The notes under the pieces: model-generated
What the model was told of the DNA's origin: nothing
Database searches by the model: none
Seen by the model: the letters and a program-made list of their open reading frames with translations, nothing else
From: Tissierella creatinophila DSM 6911
GTDB taxonomy: Bacteria; Bacillota; Clostridia; Tissierellales; Tissierellaceae
NCBI RefSeq assembly: GCF_001940565.1
Contig: NZ_LTDM01000011.1
Location: 62,001 to 126,000 of the forward strand
Reading direction: 5' to 3'
DNA length: 64,000 bases
Part shown: positions 42,036-50,525 of the stretch, piece by piece
How the letters are laid out: every line of letters begins with the position of its first letter
Position numbering within the stretch: position 1 is the first letter of the stretch
Made by a program: the position numbers and the translations under genes

Positions 42036-43232
42036 ATGAAGCTTTATTCGGGCAATACGTATTGGGATAAAACCTTAAAACTTAGCAAAAATTTTCTTTC
42101 TTTGAATAAGAATATTTCTACTGAAGTTCTTATTGTAGGTGGTGGAATGTCTGGAAACATATGTGCAAATATCTTAGCTATACACGGCCATAAGGTGACT
42201 GTAATAGAAAAAAATACACTTGCTATGGGCAGTAGTGTAAGTAATACAGGACTTTTGCAATATTCTAGTGATATTATGTTATGGGAGCTAGAAGAAAAAA
42301 TAGGACGAGAAAAAGCTGTTCTTTTTTATAAAATGTGCTTAGATGCCATGGAAAGTCTTACAGATCTAAATAGGCGTTTAGAAATGGAAACAGATTTTAT
42401 ACAAAGGTCTAGCATATATTATGCTTCTAATGAAAAAGATGTAGAAAAAATAGAAAAAGAGTTTGCTTATTTAAGTAAATATAATTTTCCTGTAGAATTT
42501 ATCGATGAAAAAACTCTCAAAAAAGAATATCATATGGATAAACCTTGTGCTCTTCGTACATGGAAAGATGCAGAAGTAAATCCCTATAAATTTATAGAAG
42601 CTATTATATATCAAAACATCCAACTTGGCGTAGAATACTTTGAAGAAACAGCTATAGATTTAGACAATATAGAGAGTTCAAGGGCTTATACTAAAGATCA
42701 TTTTTCTATAGATTTTCAAAGTATAGTCTTGGCTACGGGATATACAAAAATCTATGATGTCATAAAATATAAAGCAAAGATAAATAGAAGTTATGCTTTT
42801 TCTGGAAAAGTTAATAAAACTCCTCCTTGGAAAGACTCTGCGATGATATGGGAGACAAAAATGCCTTACCTCTATTTTAGAACTGCTAAAGACAATCGAA
42901 TAATTGCGGGAGGGCTAGATCAAAAAATCTCTCATGTTGAAGAAGATGAGAGTATTATTTATGAAAAAACAGAAGAAATAAAAAAAGAAATAGAAAACTT
43001 CTTTCCCTACTTAAATATTCAAATTGATTATAGATGGAATGCTCTATTTGGAATCTCAAAGGATAGTATGCCTTTTATTGGAAGAGATCCCCAAAATTCA
43101 AATAAGTATTATCTCCTTGGATATGAAGGAAATGGAACGTGCTATTCTATGGCAGGTGCTAAAATTATAAACGACTTAATACAAGGAAAAGCCAATCCCT
43201 ATTCCGAAATCCTAAGAGTAGATAGAAGGTAA
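42036..43232 (+). CDS. FAD-dependent amino acid oxidase-like oxidoreductase
   Basis: A 398-residue flavoprotein of the DAO superfamily (glycine/D-amino acid oxidase-like). The dinucleotide-binding motif VGGGMSGNICANIL is near residue 35. The acidic end of the second strand is VIEKN. A C-terminal motif YLLGYEGNGTCYSMAGAKI contacts FAD. The ATG at 42036 is chosen because GGAG is then 7 bases away; an ATG six bases earlier would be too close. Substrate unknown. Anaerobes often use such proteins as amine or deaminating dehydrogenases. Read alone, with a large hairpin terminator. Confidence 0.85.
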   Translation: MKLYSGNTYWDKTLKLSKNFLSLNKNISTEVLIVGGGMSGNICANILAIHGHKVTVIEKNTLAMGSSVSNTGLLQYSSDIMLWELEEKIGREKAVLFYKMCLDAMESLTDLNRRLEMETDFIQRSSIYYASNEKDVEKIEKEFAYLSKYNFPVEFIDEKTLKKEYHMDKPCALRTWKDAEVNPYKFIEAIIYQNIQLGVEYFEETAIDLDNIESSRAYTKDHFSIDFQSIVLATGYTKIYDVIKYKAKINRSYAFSGKVNKTPPWKDSAMIWETKMPYLYFRTAKDNRIIAGGLDQKISHVEEDESIIYEKTEEIKKEIENFFPYLNIQIDYRWNALFGISKDSMPFIGRDPQNSNKYYLLGYEGNGTCYSMAGAKIINDLIQGKANPYSEILRVDRR

Positions 43233-43305
43233 CACAATAACTGTATAACCAAATATACAGAATGTGCATAATTAAATATATCTTTATGTATATTTTGTAT
43301 CATCG

Positions 43306-43383
43306 GACAACCCTGTCTACTTTCCTAGATAAGTAAATTCACCCTGAACATCAGGATCAGACAGGGTGGTCTGTCATTTTTTT
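43306..43383 (+). terminator. Two-part hairpin terminator of the FAD oxidoreductase gene
   Basis: An outer 13-bp stem (43306-43318 with 43359-43371, one mismatch) encloses an inner cctga/tcagg hairpin (43343-43355). Seven T follow at 43377-43383. The strand of the T-run fits the plus-strand gene. Confidence 0.7.
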
Positions 43384-43386
43384 GTT

Positions 43387-43908
43387 TTAATCTTCAATAA
43401 TTGCAATAGCCCTAACTGGTGATCCGTCTCCTGATTTAATCTTTAGTGGTAATCCATAAAACATAAAAGTTTTCCCTCTTGGGATCAATTCTAAATTGAT
43501 TAGTCCTGTATAGGTTATAATCTCTCTATCTAATAGCATCCTCTCCAAATCTTCTGTTATATTTCCACCTACAAATCCTGGATTTGAGTCCATTATTTTT
43601 TCTAGATGCTCTGCCCCTACTTCTTCTATAAAAAATAATCCTATTTCACTTGGCAACGCTTCGGATAATTCTACAACTTGTGCATGACCAAAAAATCTTT
43701 CAATAGATATTTCATCTAATGAAGCCTTTCCTTTATGCATATGGGAATAAGCGTCAACATGGGTTCCTGTATGGGAGCCCATATTCAAATTTCTTAATTC
43801 CCATGTGTCTTTTTCATAGGAATGAACTAACTCAATCTTTACTTGTGGATCACCTAAGAAGACGTCCATATCAGTATATAAACTCATAGACAAATCAATA
43901 ACTTTCAT
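43387..43908 (-). CDS. Cyclase-family (kynurenine formamidase-like) hydrolase
   Basis: A 173-residue cytosolic hydrolase of the cyclase family PF04199. The metal motif reads HTGTHVDAYSHMH near residue 50, keeping the H, H, D and H ligands; the usual proline is a tyrosine. Members hydrolyse N-formylkynurenine, isatin or similar amides, and some cyclise polyketides. It lies two bases after a nitroreductase gene in one operon. Whether the pair acts on an aromatic compound is unknown. Length is short for the family (about 210) but no frame break is seen. Confidence 0.85.
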   Translation of the reverse strand: MKVIDLSMSLYTDMDVFLGDPQVKIELVHSYEKDTWELRNLNMGSHTGTHVDAYSHMHKGKASLDEISIERFFGHAQVVELSEALPSEIGLFFIEEVGAEHLEKIMDSNPGFVGGNITEDLERMLLDREIITYTGLINLELIPRGKTFMFYGLPLKIKSGDGSPVRAIAIIED

Positions 43909-43910
43909 TA

Positions 43911-44660
43911 TTATGACCTCTTTCTAAATTTCTTAAGGTATTCTCCTACAGATCTATCCATTTCTAAAGAAAAGTCAGACATATATTTCCTTTTACATAG
44001 AGCTTTTATATCCTCAGCTACATTTTTATTAATAGTGCTTGTTTTTTCATTTCTGATTTTATGCATCTCATCATGTTGTGCTTTAGTTAGTCTATGGTAT
44101 TTATTTTCATATACGATATACTCTCTTTCAAAGCGAATAGGTTTTTTCCTCTCCCTTTGCTGTTTTGTTGGATAGCCATATACTAGCATTGATACAGGTA
44201 TTACAAATTCAGGCAGATTTAAAAGTTCACTTACAACTTCACAGTTTTCTAAGATATCTCCAATATAGCACGATCCTAGTCCTAAAGATTCTGCTGCTAC
44301 TACTGTATTTTGTGCAGCTATTAAAGCATCTGATGATGCTAGTAAAATATCTCCTTCACCAGGTTTTCTTGGATTACAACCATTTAAGTTAAAACAATCA
44401 TACCATCTTTGATAATCTGCTAAAAATATTAATACAATGGGAGCCGTTGCTATAAATGGTTGATTATCACAAGTTATGGAAAGTTTAGCTTTTAATTCTT
44501 TATCAGTTATATCTAAAATACTATACAACATCATACCTCCTGCAGTTGGTGCTTGAAATGCTGAGTTTAGAATTTCATCTTTTAAATGAGTTTCTATTTC
44601 TCTATCTTCAAATACCCTCACAGACTTTCTTTCTTTAATTTGTTTTATTACTTCATTCAT
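43911..44660 (-). CDS. Nitroreductase-family flavoprotein
   Basis: A 249-residue FMN-dependent oxidoreductase. The amino motif IKERKSVRVFEDRE binds FMN phosphate. The middle has QNTVVAAESLGLGSCYIGDI and the FVIPVSMLVYGYP strand. The last 60 residues are an extra basic helical tail beyond the core. Reduces nitroaromatics, quinones or flavins using NAD(P)H. First gene of the operon with the cyclase-family hydrolase. An AAGGAGGGG site precedes its ATG. Confidence 0.9.
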   Translation of the reverse strand: MNEVIKQIKERKSVRVFEDREIETHLKDEILNSAFQAPTAGGMMLYSILDITDKELKAKLSITCDNQPFIATAPIVLIFLADYQRWYDCFNLNGCNPRKPGEGDILLASSDALIAAQNTVVAAESLGLGSCYIGDILENCEVVSELLNLPEFVIPVSMLVYGYPTKQQRERKKPIRFEREYIVYENKYHRLTKAQHDEMHKIRNEKTSTINKNVAEDIKALCKRKYMSDFSLEMDRSVGEYLKKFRKRS

Positions 44661-44802
44661 CTTTACCCCTCCTTCAAATTATTCTATTTACTTATAAATA
44701 TATTATAACACGCATTTATCTATCATAAAATAACAGAGTATTTTTTTATCCATATACTCTTGCATCTTATCTTAATTTCAGTTCTCAATAAATAAAATTA
44801 AG

Positions 44803-44831
44803 TTGACAGTTAAATTAAAACCATTTATAAT
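44803..44831 (+). promoter_or_regulatory. Consensus promoter of bioY
   Basis: TTGACA, 17-base spacer, TATAAT. Start of transcription would be near 44838, within the BirA operator. Confidence 0.95.
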
Positions 44832-44834
44832 TGT

Positions 44835-44868
44835 ATTGTAAACCCATTTTATAAATTCGGTTAACAAT
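44835..44868 (+). promoter_or_regulatory. BirA biotin operator
   Basis: Half-sites ATTGTAAACC and GGTTAACAAT face each other across 14 bases, one mismatch from a perfect dyad. This is the classic biotin-repressor box. It covers the transcription start and ends at the bioY ribosome site. Confidence 0.93.
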
Positions 44869-44881
44869 AGGAGGCGTCAAT

Positions 44882-45445
44882 ATGAAAATTTCTACAAAAG
44901 ATATGGCATTAGTTGCTGTATTCACTGCTCTTACTGGCATTGGTGCATTTATTAGTTTCCCAATTGGTCCTGTACCTATTACTTTACAATCTTTATTTGT
45001 CATTTTATCTGGTATTGTTATTGGTCCTAAACTTGGTGCTTTATCTCAGATAATCTATATCTCTCTAGGACTTATTGGTATTCCTATATTTGCTGGTCTT
45101 ACTGGAGGAGTACAGACAATTATGAAACCAAGTTTTGGATTTATAATTGGATTTGTATTTGCAGCTTTTATAGTAGGAAAGATTGTAAATTCAGAAAGAA
45201 AAGTATCTAGTAAAAGAATCTTTATAGCCGCTTTAGTTGGCACCATAACTATTTATTTATTTGGATTGCCTTATATGTATTATATGTTAAACATCATTAT
45301 GGGAAAAGAATTTTCATTTATACAAATATTCAATATGGGCTGTTTGCTTTTCTTGCCAGGTGATTTTGCGAAATTTATTATAGTTTCGATTGTTGGCACA
45401 AAACTTTTAAAGACGTTAAATATATCTAAACTATCTTTAAATTAA
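44882..45445 (+). CDS. bioY: Biotin transporter BioY (ECF S component)
   Basis: A 187-residue membrane protein with six hydrophobic spans. The family motifs are FISFPIGPVPITLQSLFVIL near residue 25 and the GIPIFAGLTGGVQTIMKPSFGFIIGF region near residue 65. It imports biotin with the shared ECF energy module, not encoded here. AGGAGG precedes the ATG. The BirA box upstream shuts it off when biotin is plentiful, and birA lies convergent just downstream. Confidence 0.95.
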   Translation: MKISTKDMALVAVFTALTGIGAFISFPIGPVPITLQSLFVILSGIVIGPKLGALSQIIYISLGLIGIPIFAGLTGGVQTIMKPSFGFIIGFVFAAFIVGKIVNSERKVSSKRIFIAALVGTITIYLFGLPYMYYMLNIIMGKEFSFIQIFNMGCLLFLPGDFAKFIIVSIVGTKLLKTLNISKLSLN

Positions 45446-45450
45446 TTTAA

Positions 45451-45477
45451 TTAATAGGGTCAATTTGACCCTATTAA
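45451..45477. terminator. Terminator shared by bioY and birA
   Basis: A 13-bp perfect stem (ttaatagggtcaa/ttgaccctattaa) with a one-base loop lies between the convergent genes. Confidence 0.85.
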
Positions 45478-45483
45478 AATGAT

Positions 45484-46464
45484 TTAAATATAACCATTTA
45501 CACCTCTAACTGAAACTTCTCCTGCAAATATACTTTCAGTCTTTCCATCATCAAATTCTACTATTAACTCGCCTCTGTCATTTATATCTAATGCTTTTCC
45601 TATTCTTTCTTCCCTACCTCGTATTACCCTAACTTCCCTACCTATTGAAACAGAGTTTTCTCTACATATCTCTATAGCCTTTGAAACATTTCCATCATCC
45701 TTAAAAGCAATATATAGCTTTTCAAATTCATTTAATATATTGGCTAATAGAAGCTTTCTGTCTATTTCTTTTTTCTGCTCTATTTTAATCGATGTAGCTT
45801 TTTCTTTTAATTCATCTGGTATATCTACTTCATCTAAATTTACATTTATACCTATCCCCATAATAAGATGGTTGATCATATTTAATTCAGCACTCATTTC
45901 AGTAAGAATACCACATACTTTTTTCTCAGATATCAGTATATCATTTGGCCATTTTATCTCTGAAACTATATTCATCTTCTTTAGTCCCTTAAATACAGAA
46001 GCTGCACCTAAAAGTGTTATTGCACCTACTTTAACTGGTTCTACATCAGGTTTTAAAATTATACTCATCCAAATACCTTTACCTTTAGGCGATACCCAGT
46101 TTCTACCCAGCCTACCTTTTCCATCTGCCTGCTCTTCTGATATTACAATTGTTCCCTCATCTTCTAGAGAAGCTATTCTCTTTGCTTCTTTATTGGTAGA
46201 ATCCATCGTATCATAATAATATATATTTCTCCCTATAAATTCTGTACTAAGATTGTTTTCTATTTCTTGGAGTGTTAATATATCAGGTGATGAGATAATC
46301 CTATATCCTTTTCTAGGTATTGATTCTATAATATATCCTTCTTCTTTTAGCATATTTATATATTTCCATATACCGCTACGAGTCATATTGAACTCCTGGG
46401 ATATCTTTTCTCCTGAAACAAAATCATCACTATTTTTTAGTCGCTTTAAAATTTTATTTTTCAC
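45484..46464 (-). CDS. birA: Bifunctional biotin ligase and biotin repressor
   Basis: A 326-residue protein. The amino end is a winged helix (ISQEFNMTRSGIWKYINMLKEEGY, near residues 22-45), which makes it a repressor. The central ligase domain has the biotinyl-AMP loop GKGRLGRNW near residue 113 and the KWPNDI motif. The C-terminal SH3-like cap follows. It attaches biotin to carboxylases and, as a dimer with biotinyl-AMP, binds the bioY operator at 44835-44868. Confidence 0.96.
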   Translation of the reverse strand: MKNKILKRLKNSDDFVSGEKISQEFNMTRSGIWKYINMLKEEGYIIESIPRKGYRIISSPDILTLQEIENNLSTEFIGRNIYYYDTMDSTNKEAKRIASLEDEGTIVISEEQADGKGRLGRNWVSPKGKGIWMSIILKPDVEPVKVGAITLLGAASVFKGLKKMNIVSEIKWPNDILISEKKVCGILTEMSAELNMINHLIMGIGINVNLDEVDIPDELKEKATSIKIEQKKEIDRKLLLANILNEFEKLYIAFKDDGNVSKAIEICRENSVSIGREVRVIRGREERIGKALDINDRGELIVEFDDGKTESIFAGEVSVRGVNGYI

Positions 46465-46512
46465 TTTTCTCTTTACCTACTTCCATACATTTTCTTTAAA
46501 AGTTTATATTAT

Positions 46513-47376
46513 TTATTTTATCCAATAGTTTTTATGGTCTATTACATATTGTCTGAAACTAATAGGTTCCCTTCCTATTATCTTTTCTAAATCATAATTT
46601 ATATCTTTAGCTATTCCAAGCTTTGTCGTAAGGTATAAAATAGACATAACATTTGCGAACTCTTTAGGAGTTCCTCTTTTTATCCTTTCTTTTCTAAATT
46701 TTAAAAGACTTGGGTTTTTATATTCTATCTTTCTTTCAAGCATTTCTGACATTGTTTTTGCTATCTCATAATAATCAATTGCTCTTTTACCAGTAAGAGT
46801 TATTGCTGTGTTTCTATACTTCTCATCTATTAAAGATATAGCTGCTGCTCTAGCTATGTCTCTTGTATCAATAAAGCTTGTCTTTGATTTTCCTGCTGGT
46901 ATATATAACTCATCCCTATCTCTTATCTCTTCTCTATGATTTGTATTTAAGTTCTGCATAAAAAAGCTTGGTCTTAAAAACACATAAGGTATACCTAAAA
47001 CTTTTATCATACTTTCAATCTTTCTATGAGGAACTATCGGGTTTTTTTCAACTCCAAGCAAAGATACAAATACGATTTTTTCTACACCTTTTTCTTTAGC
47101 AGCCTCTAAAAAGGGAAGCATGTCCTTGTTAGGATGTTCAAGCTCAGGTGGTCTAACTAAAAATATACCCTTAATTCCTTCTAATGCATCTTCAAAAGTT
47201 TTATCATCTAAAAAGTCAAATTTTACTAATTCTATATTTTCTTTATCCGTAAATTTTTCCTTAGCCTTTTTTACATCGTGAACTGCTAATTTTACATGTT
47301 TTTCTAAGCTAAGCAATTCTTCTACTACATACATACCAATATTTCCAGTTGCACCTGTTATTAAGTATTTGTCCAT
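46513..47376 (-). CDS. NmrA/SDR-type NAD(P)-binding oxidoreductase
   Basis: A 287-residue Rossmann protein of the atypical SDR group (NmrA/YtfG/QOR2-like): LITGATGNIGMYVVEELL at residues 4-21 is the nucleotide motif, with VKFDFLDD and VFVSLLGVEKN strands later. Such proteins reduce quinones or act as redox sensors. It follows a MarR regulator by 4 bases and shares its operator, so it is probably induced by an electrophile or antibiotic-like compound. Confidence 0.87.
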   Translation of the reverse strand: MDKYLITGATGNIGMYVVEELLSLEKHVKLAVHDVKKAKEKFTDKENIELVKFDFLDDKTFEDALEGIKGIFLVRPPELEHPNKDMLPFLEAAKEKGVEKIVFVSLLGVEKNPIVPHRKIESMIKVLGIPYVFLRPSFFMQNLNTNHREEIRDRDELYIPAGKSKTSFIDTRDIARAAAISLIDEKYRNTAITLTGKRAIDYYEIAKTMSEMLERKIEYKNPSLLKFRKERIKRGTPKEFANVMSILYLTTKLGIAKDINYDLEKIIGREPISFRQYVIDHKNYWIK

Positions 47377-47380
47377 TTTA

Positions 47381-47812
47381 TTACCTCATGTTTTCTATTA
47401 TTTTTTTTGTTATCTTTTTAAACATATCTATTTCATCTTTGGTCAAACCCTCTATAGCGTCATTTACTACTGAATCATTTATCTTTTCTAAAATTGGTAG
47501 TTTAGCTTTGGATTTATCTGTAAGTTTTAATATGAAAGATCTTTTATCATTGGGATTAGATAGTTTTTTTACATAGTCTTTATCTACTAACCTATTTATT
47601 ATTCCAGATATCGTTGGTTTATCCATATCTAATCTTTCTGATATTTCCACTGCTGTTACGCCTACTTCTTGTCCATATTTAAAAGAATTCATTTCAATAT
47701 CTTTTATTGTTGCAAATTGCGATAGAGTTATATCTTCTTTTTCAAGTTCCCGATTTAATCTATTTCTTAAAAGTTTTGAACAATAATTTAATATAAAACC
47801 AATATTCATCAT
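47381..47812 (-). CDS. MarR-family transcriptional regulator
   Basis: A 143-residue dimeric repressor with a winged helix. The recognition helix lies in VTAVEISERLDMDKPTISGIINRLVDKDYV (split near residues 49-78), then the wing NPNDKRSFILKLT. It precedes the NmrA-type gene in one operon and likely represses both from the palindrome at 47833-47860. AAGGTGAT before the ATG. Confidence 0.92.
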   Translation of the reverse strand: MMNIGFILNYCSKLLRNRLNRELEKEDITLSQFATIKDIEMNSFKYGQEVGVTAVEISERLDMDKPTISGIINRLVDKDYVKKLSNPNDKRSFILKLTDKSKAKLPILEKINDSVVNDAIEGLTKDEIDMFKKITKKIIENMR

Positions 47813-47832
47813 ATCACCTTATTATCTTATTT

Positions 47833-47860
47833 TAATATAGTTAGTACACTAACTATATTA
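47833..47860. promoter_or_regulatory. MarR operator palindrome
   Basis: Arms taatatagttagt (47833-47845) and actaactatatta (47848-47860) are exact 13-bp complements separated by two bases, 21 bases upstream of the marR start codon. Size and position fit a MarR autorepression site. Confidence 0.8.
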
Positions 47861-47881
47861 CCATTATTCTTTAAAAAATAC

Positions 47882-47927
47882 AATACAAAAGAAGCTAGAA
47901 ATTTTACTTTCTAGCTTCTTTTGTATT
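47882..47927 (-). terminator. Terminator of the selenium module
   Basis: A 20-bp perfect stem (47882-47901 with 47908-47927) and 6-base loop with core gaagctagaaa. It overlaps the DUF3343 stop codon. Confidence 0.88.
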
Positions 47928-48207
47928 AATCTTTTTTCTTCTTATTCATAAATTTACTAAACCATAGGTTTTCATTTTTGTTTATTATTTTGTGAAAACC
48001 CTCTGTCTCAATACTACGCCTTTTACATATCTCTTTTATAATTTCTTCCATATCACAAGATACCCTAGCTGCGGTTCCACAGCTTGTACTTATTTGACGG
48101 GGCATTGGCATAAGTTTTACTTCTATACCTTCTTCTTTTATCATTTTCTCAAATGCTAAGGCATGATTTACTGTTTGAAAACTAAATACACAATAAAATT
48201 CTTCCAT
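47926..48207 (-). CDS. DUF3343 putative Se/S-carrier protein
   Basis: A 93-residue small protein of the DUF3343 family: EEFYCVFSFQTVNHALAFEK at the amino end, LMPMPRQISTSCGTAARV in the middle with the conserved cysteine, then an ending KNENLWF. The family is thought to carry selenium or persulfide on cysteine. The ATG at 48207 is preferred over a GTG nine bases upstream because AAGGTGG then fits as the site. It is the last of three genes with TusA-like and YedE, a recurrent selenium set. Confidence 0.88.
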   Translation of the reverse strand: MEEFYCVFSFQTVNHALAFEKMIKEEGIEVKLMPMPRQISTSCGTAARVSCDMEEIIKEICKRRSIETEGFHKIINKNENLWFSKFMNKKKKD

Positions 48208-48217
48208 ATCTACCACC

Positions 48218-48427
48218 TTACTTAGAAAGATTTATTTCAAAATCCTCATTAGTTTCATCTACATCTACTTTATAACCTCTGCTATTAGCAAATCTAGATA
48301 TATTTTCTACAGCCACATTTGTGTCAACTATTATCTTTAACTTTTTATCGCCGCTATCAATAGCATTCATAGTCATAATTACAGGCTCAGGACAAGATCT
48401 GCCTCTAGCATCTATTTCTTTAAGCAT
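48218..48427 (-). CDS. TusA-like sulfurtransferase/selenium carrier (YedF amino-domain type)
   Basis: A 69-residue protein of the TusA/SirA fold. The acceptor cysteine is in DARGRSCPEPVI (Cys12), the signature CPxP. This matches the amino half of YedF. It likely takes sulfur or selenium entering through YedE, with which it overlaps by 8 bases, and hands it to a downstream protein such as the DUF3343 product. Confidence 0.93.
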   Translation of the reverse strand: MLKEIDARGRSCPEPVIMTMNAIDSGDKKLKIIVDTNVAVENISRFANSRGYKVDVDETNEDFEINLSK

Positions 48428-49520
48428 TTACCTTCGCCTCCTTTAACCCAACTTTTTGTTTAGCTTTTGAAGTTTCAGCTACTACTCCATAAGCTAATAT
48501 AGATATAAATATTATACCTACTATAACTGCTATCTTTCCATTTGGTGGTACTCCAGCAGGAGATGCAGCTAGTCCAAAGTTGTGCGAAAAAGCAGCTCCC
48601 ATAATAAGACCAAATACCGTAACACCAGCATCTACATCCCCTTGGCTCGCAAGAACTGTTTGTCTAATAGGACAACCTCCAAGTAGTACTGAACAAAGTC
48701 CTACTAAAACCATTCCTAAAAAGTTCCATAAGTGTTCAGTGTGAGCTATTGGTTGATCAGCAAATCCCAAATTAAATGTATCCAAATTTAAAACAAGATT
48801 TCCTACCAATCCAAATGCAAAGATTCCTATAAGTCCCCATAGAAAAAATGTATCTTTAATAAGTATTATATCTCTAAATCCACCTGCTGTACAAACTCTG
48901 CTTCTTTGAAGAGATATACCTACCACTGCTCCAAGAGCAAGAGAAATTGCTATAGGCGCTCCCATAGAACCTGGCCCTTCTTTACTAAACAAAATAAATG
49001 CAGGTTTTATAACTAAAAACACAAGCAATACAACCCCTATTATAGGATATATAAAACCAGCAACTTTAGGCTGCTTTATACTTTTTCCAAGAGTGTATCC
49101 TCTTTTAAGAAATCTTGTTCCTATAAATATTCCGCCTATATATCCACCAAGTCCAACCAATGCATTTAAATCTCCATTTGCAAGTCTTAAAACCATTCTT
49201 AGTGGACAACCTAAAAATACTAAGGCGCCTATCATTAAAAAGAAACCCATTACAAACCTTAAAATTGGAGAAGATCCTCCCCTTACTTTAAAATCTCCAG
49301 TTAAATAAGATATAAAAAATGCACCAAATATGATTCCAATAATTTCTGGTCTTATATATTGGACAACTTCTGCCCTATGTAAGCCCATAGCTCCTGCAAT
49401 ATCTCTCCAAAAGCATGCAATACAGATACCCATGTTTCCAGGGTTTCCCAGTTTCATAAGTATAGCCCCAACTAAACCTATAATGCCTCCATACAAAAAC
49501 ATTTTCCCTTTACCTTTCAC
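48420..49520 (-). CDS. yedE: YedE-family putative selenium transporter
   Basis: A 366-residue membrane protein with about nine to ten spans and two YeeE/YedE repeats. Its key cysteines are in ACFWRDIAG, FLGCPLRMVLRL, SRVCTAGGFRD and GGCPIRQT. The related YeeE channel passes thiosulfate through such cysteines; the YedE branch is linked by gene context to selenium. The start is a GTG at 49520 with AAAGGAG ten bases upstream; an ATG six codons on is an alternative. First gene of the module. Confidence 0.92.
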   Translation of the reverse strand: MKGKGKMFLYGGIIGLVGAILMKLGNPGNMGICIACFWRDIAGAMGLHRAEVVQYIRPEIIGIIFGAFFISYLTGDFKVRGGSSPILRFVMGFFLMIGALVFLGCPLRMVLRLANGDLNALVGLGGYIGGIFIGTRFLKRGYTLGKSIKQPKVAGFIYPIIGVVLLVFLVIKPAFILFSKEGPGSMGAPIAISLALGAVVGISLQRSRVCTAGGFRDIILIKDTFFLWGLIGIFAFGLVGNLVLNLDTFNLGFADQPIAHTEHLWNFLGMVLVGLCSVLLGGCPIRQTVLASQGDVDAGVTVFGLIMGAAFSHNFGLAASPAGVPPNGKIAVIVGIIFISILAYGVVAETSKAKQKVGLKEAKVNA

Positions 49521-49562
49521 TTTATCTCATCTCCTTTAAATATAATTACAGTCTACAATGCC

Positions 49563-49592
49563 ATTATACTTAAAGAGGAATGGATTTGTCAA
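49563..49592 (-). promoter_or_regulatory. Promoter of the yedE module
   Basis: Minus-strand TTGACA, 18-base spacer, TATAAT, about 40 bases before the GTG start. Confidence 0.85.
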
Positions 49593-49766
49593 GTGCATTA
49601 AAGTGTTAAAGTATGAAAGTATTTATTTGTATATTAGCATTATATATTTATTGATATCAATACATGAAGTATAATACTATGCTTTAAAGTATAACATTTA
49701 ATTCTATAAACTCAAGAAGAAAGGTAATATTTAATATCGTGCTCTATCTCTTTCATTATAATAAGT

Positions 49767-50525
49767 CTATATAGTTTTTCTCTTTATATCAGTCTTTATA
49801 GTTACAAAGTAATTTAAAGAATAGAGTGCAACTACACTTGCTAAGATAACTACGATCTCAAATATTCCAAATCTGGTTGCTATAGTATTTCCTATAGATA
49901 ATAAGATCTTATCAAAAGTTTTTATATTAAATGTTGATATTATTATATTAATTCCTATTATAACTACCCATAGTTTATATCCAAATTTATAATTTAAGCT
50001 TGCCAATAAATTGAAAACACATGTGAAAGTTAAGAATAAAATAAACAAAGTAAAAATTATAAATAACACATTATCTGTTTTAAGATTAAAATTTATAAAA
50101 TCATATAGAGGTTCTTTACCAACAAGTTTCACAATACTTGGGTCTATTTTTAGTAAAACGCCCTGTATACTTGCAAATATAAATGATATCACTATATTAT
50201 CTATTAAGAAAGATAAAAAGTAATCTTTTCTAGTCATGCTAAAAGAAAGTGATAGTGGAAAGCTTTCATAGTTTCTCTCATAATTATATACTAATAAAGC
50301 TACGAATATTATCATAAGGTTTACTCCAACTATTGAGAGAGAATCAATTCCTTCTGTATTTCCCAAACTAAATCCTATATTAAAGTTTATAGAATTATTG
50401 ACAGAGCTTAAATCATTTAATATATAGAAAAATATATCAACTACTATAACTGTACTCCAAAATCCTAGTATAAACTTTTTTGATTCTATAAATTGATACT
50501 TTATTGATTTTTTTATAGCTTCCAT
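49767..50525 (-). CDS. ABC transporter permease of YtrA-regulated operon
   Basis: A 252-residue membrane protein with six spans (starting at about 22, 68, 104, 148, 175 and 218). It has no recognised motif beyond the ABC-2 style of short six-span permeases found after GntR and ATPase genes. It lies directly behind the ATPase gene. Probably exports a peptide, antibiotic or cell-wall-active compound; direction and substrate are inference from the YtrABCDEF-type context. Confidence 0.8.
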   Translation of the reverse strand: MEAIKKSIKYQFIESKKFILGFWSTVIVVDIFFYILNDLSSVNNSINFNIGFSLGNTEGIDSLSIVGVNLMIIFVALLVYNYERNYESFPLSLSFSMTRKDYFLSFLIDNIVISFIFASIQGVLLKIDPSIVKLVGKEPLYDFINFNLKTDNVLFIIFTLFILFLTFTCVFNLLASLNYKFGYKLWVVIIGINIIISTFNIKTFDKILLSIGNTIATRFGIFEIVVILASVVALYSLNYFVTIKTDIKRKTI

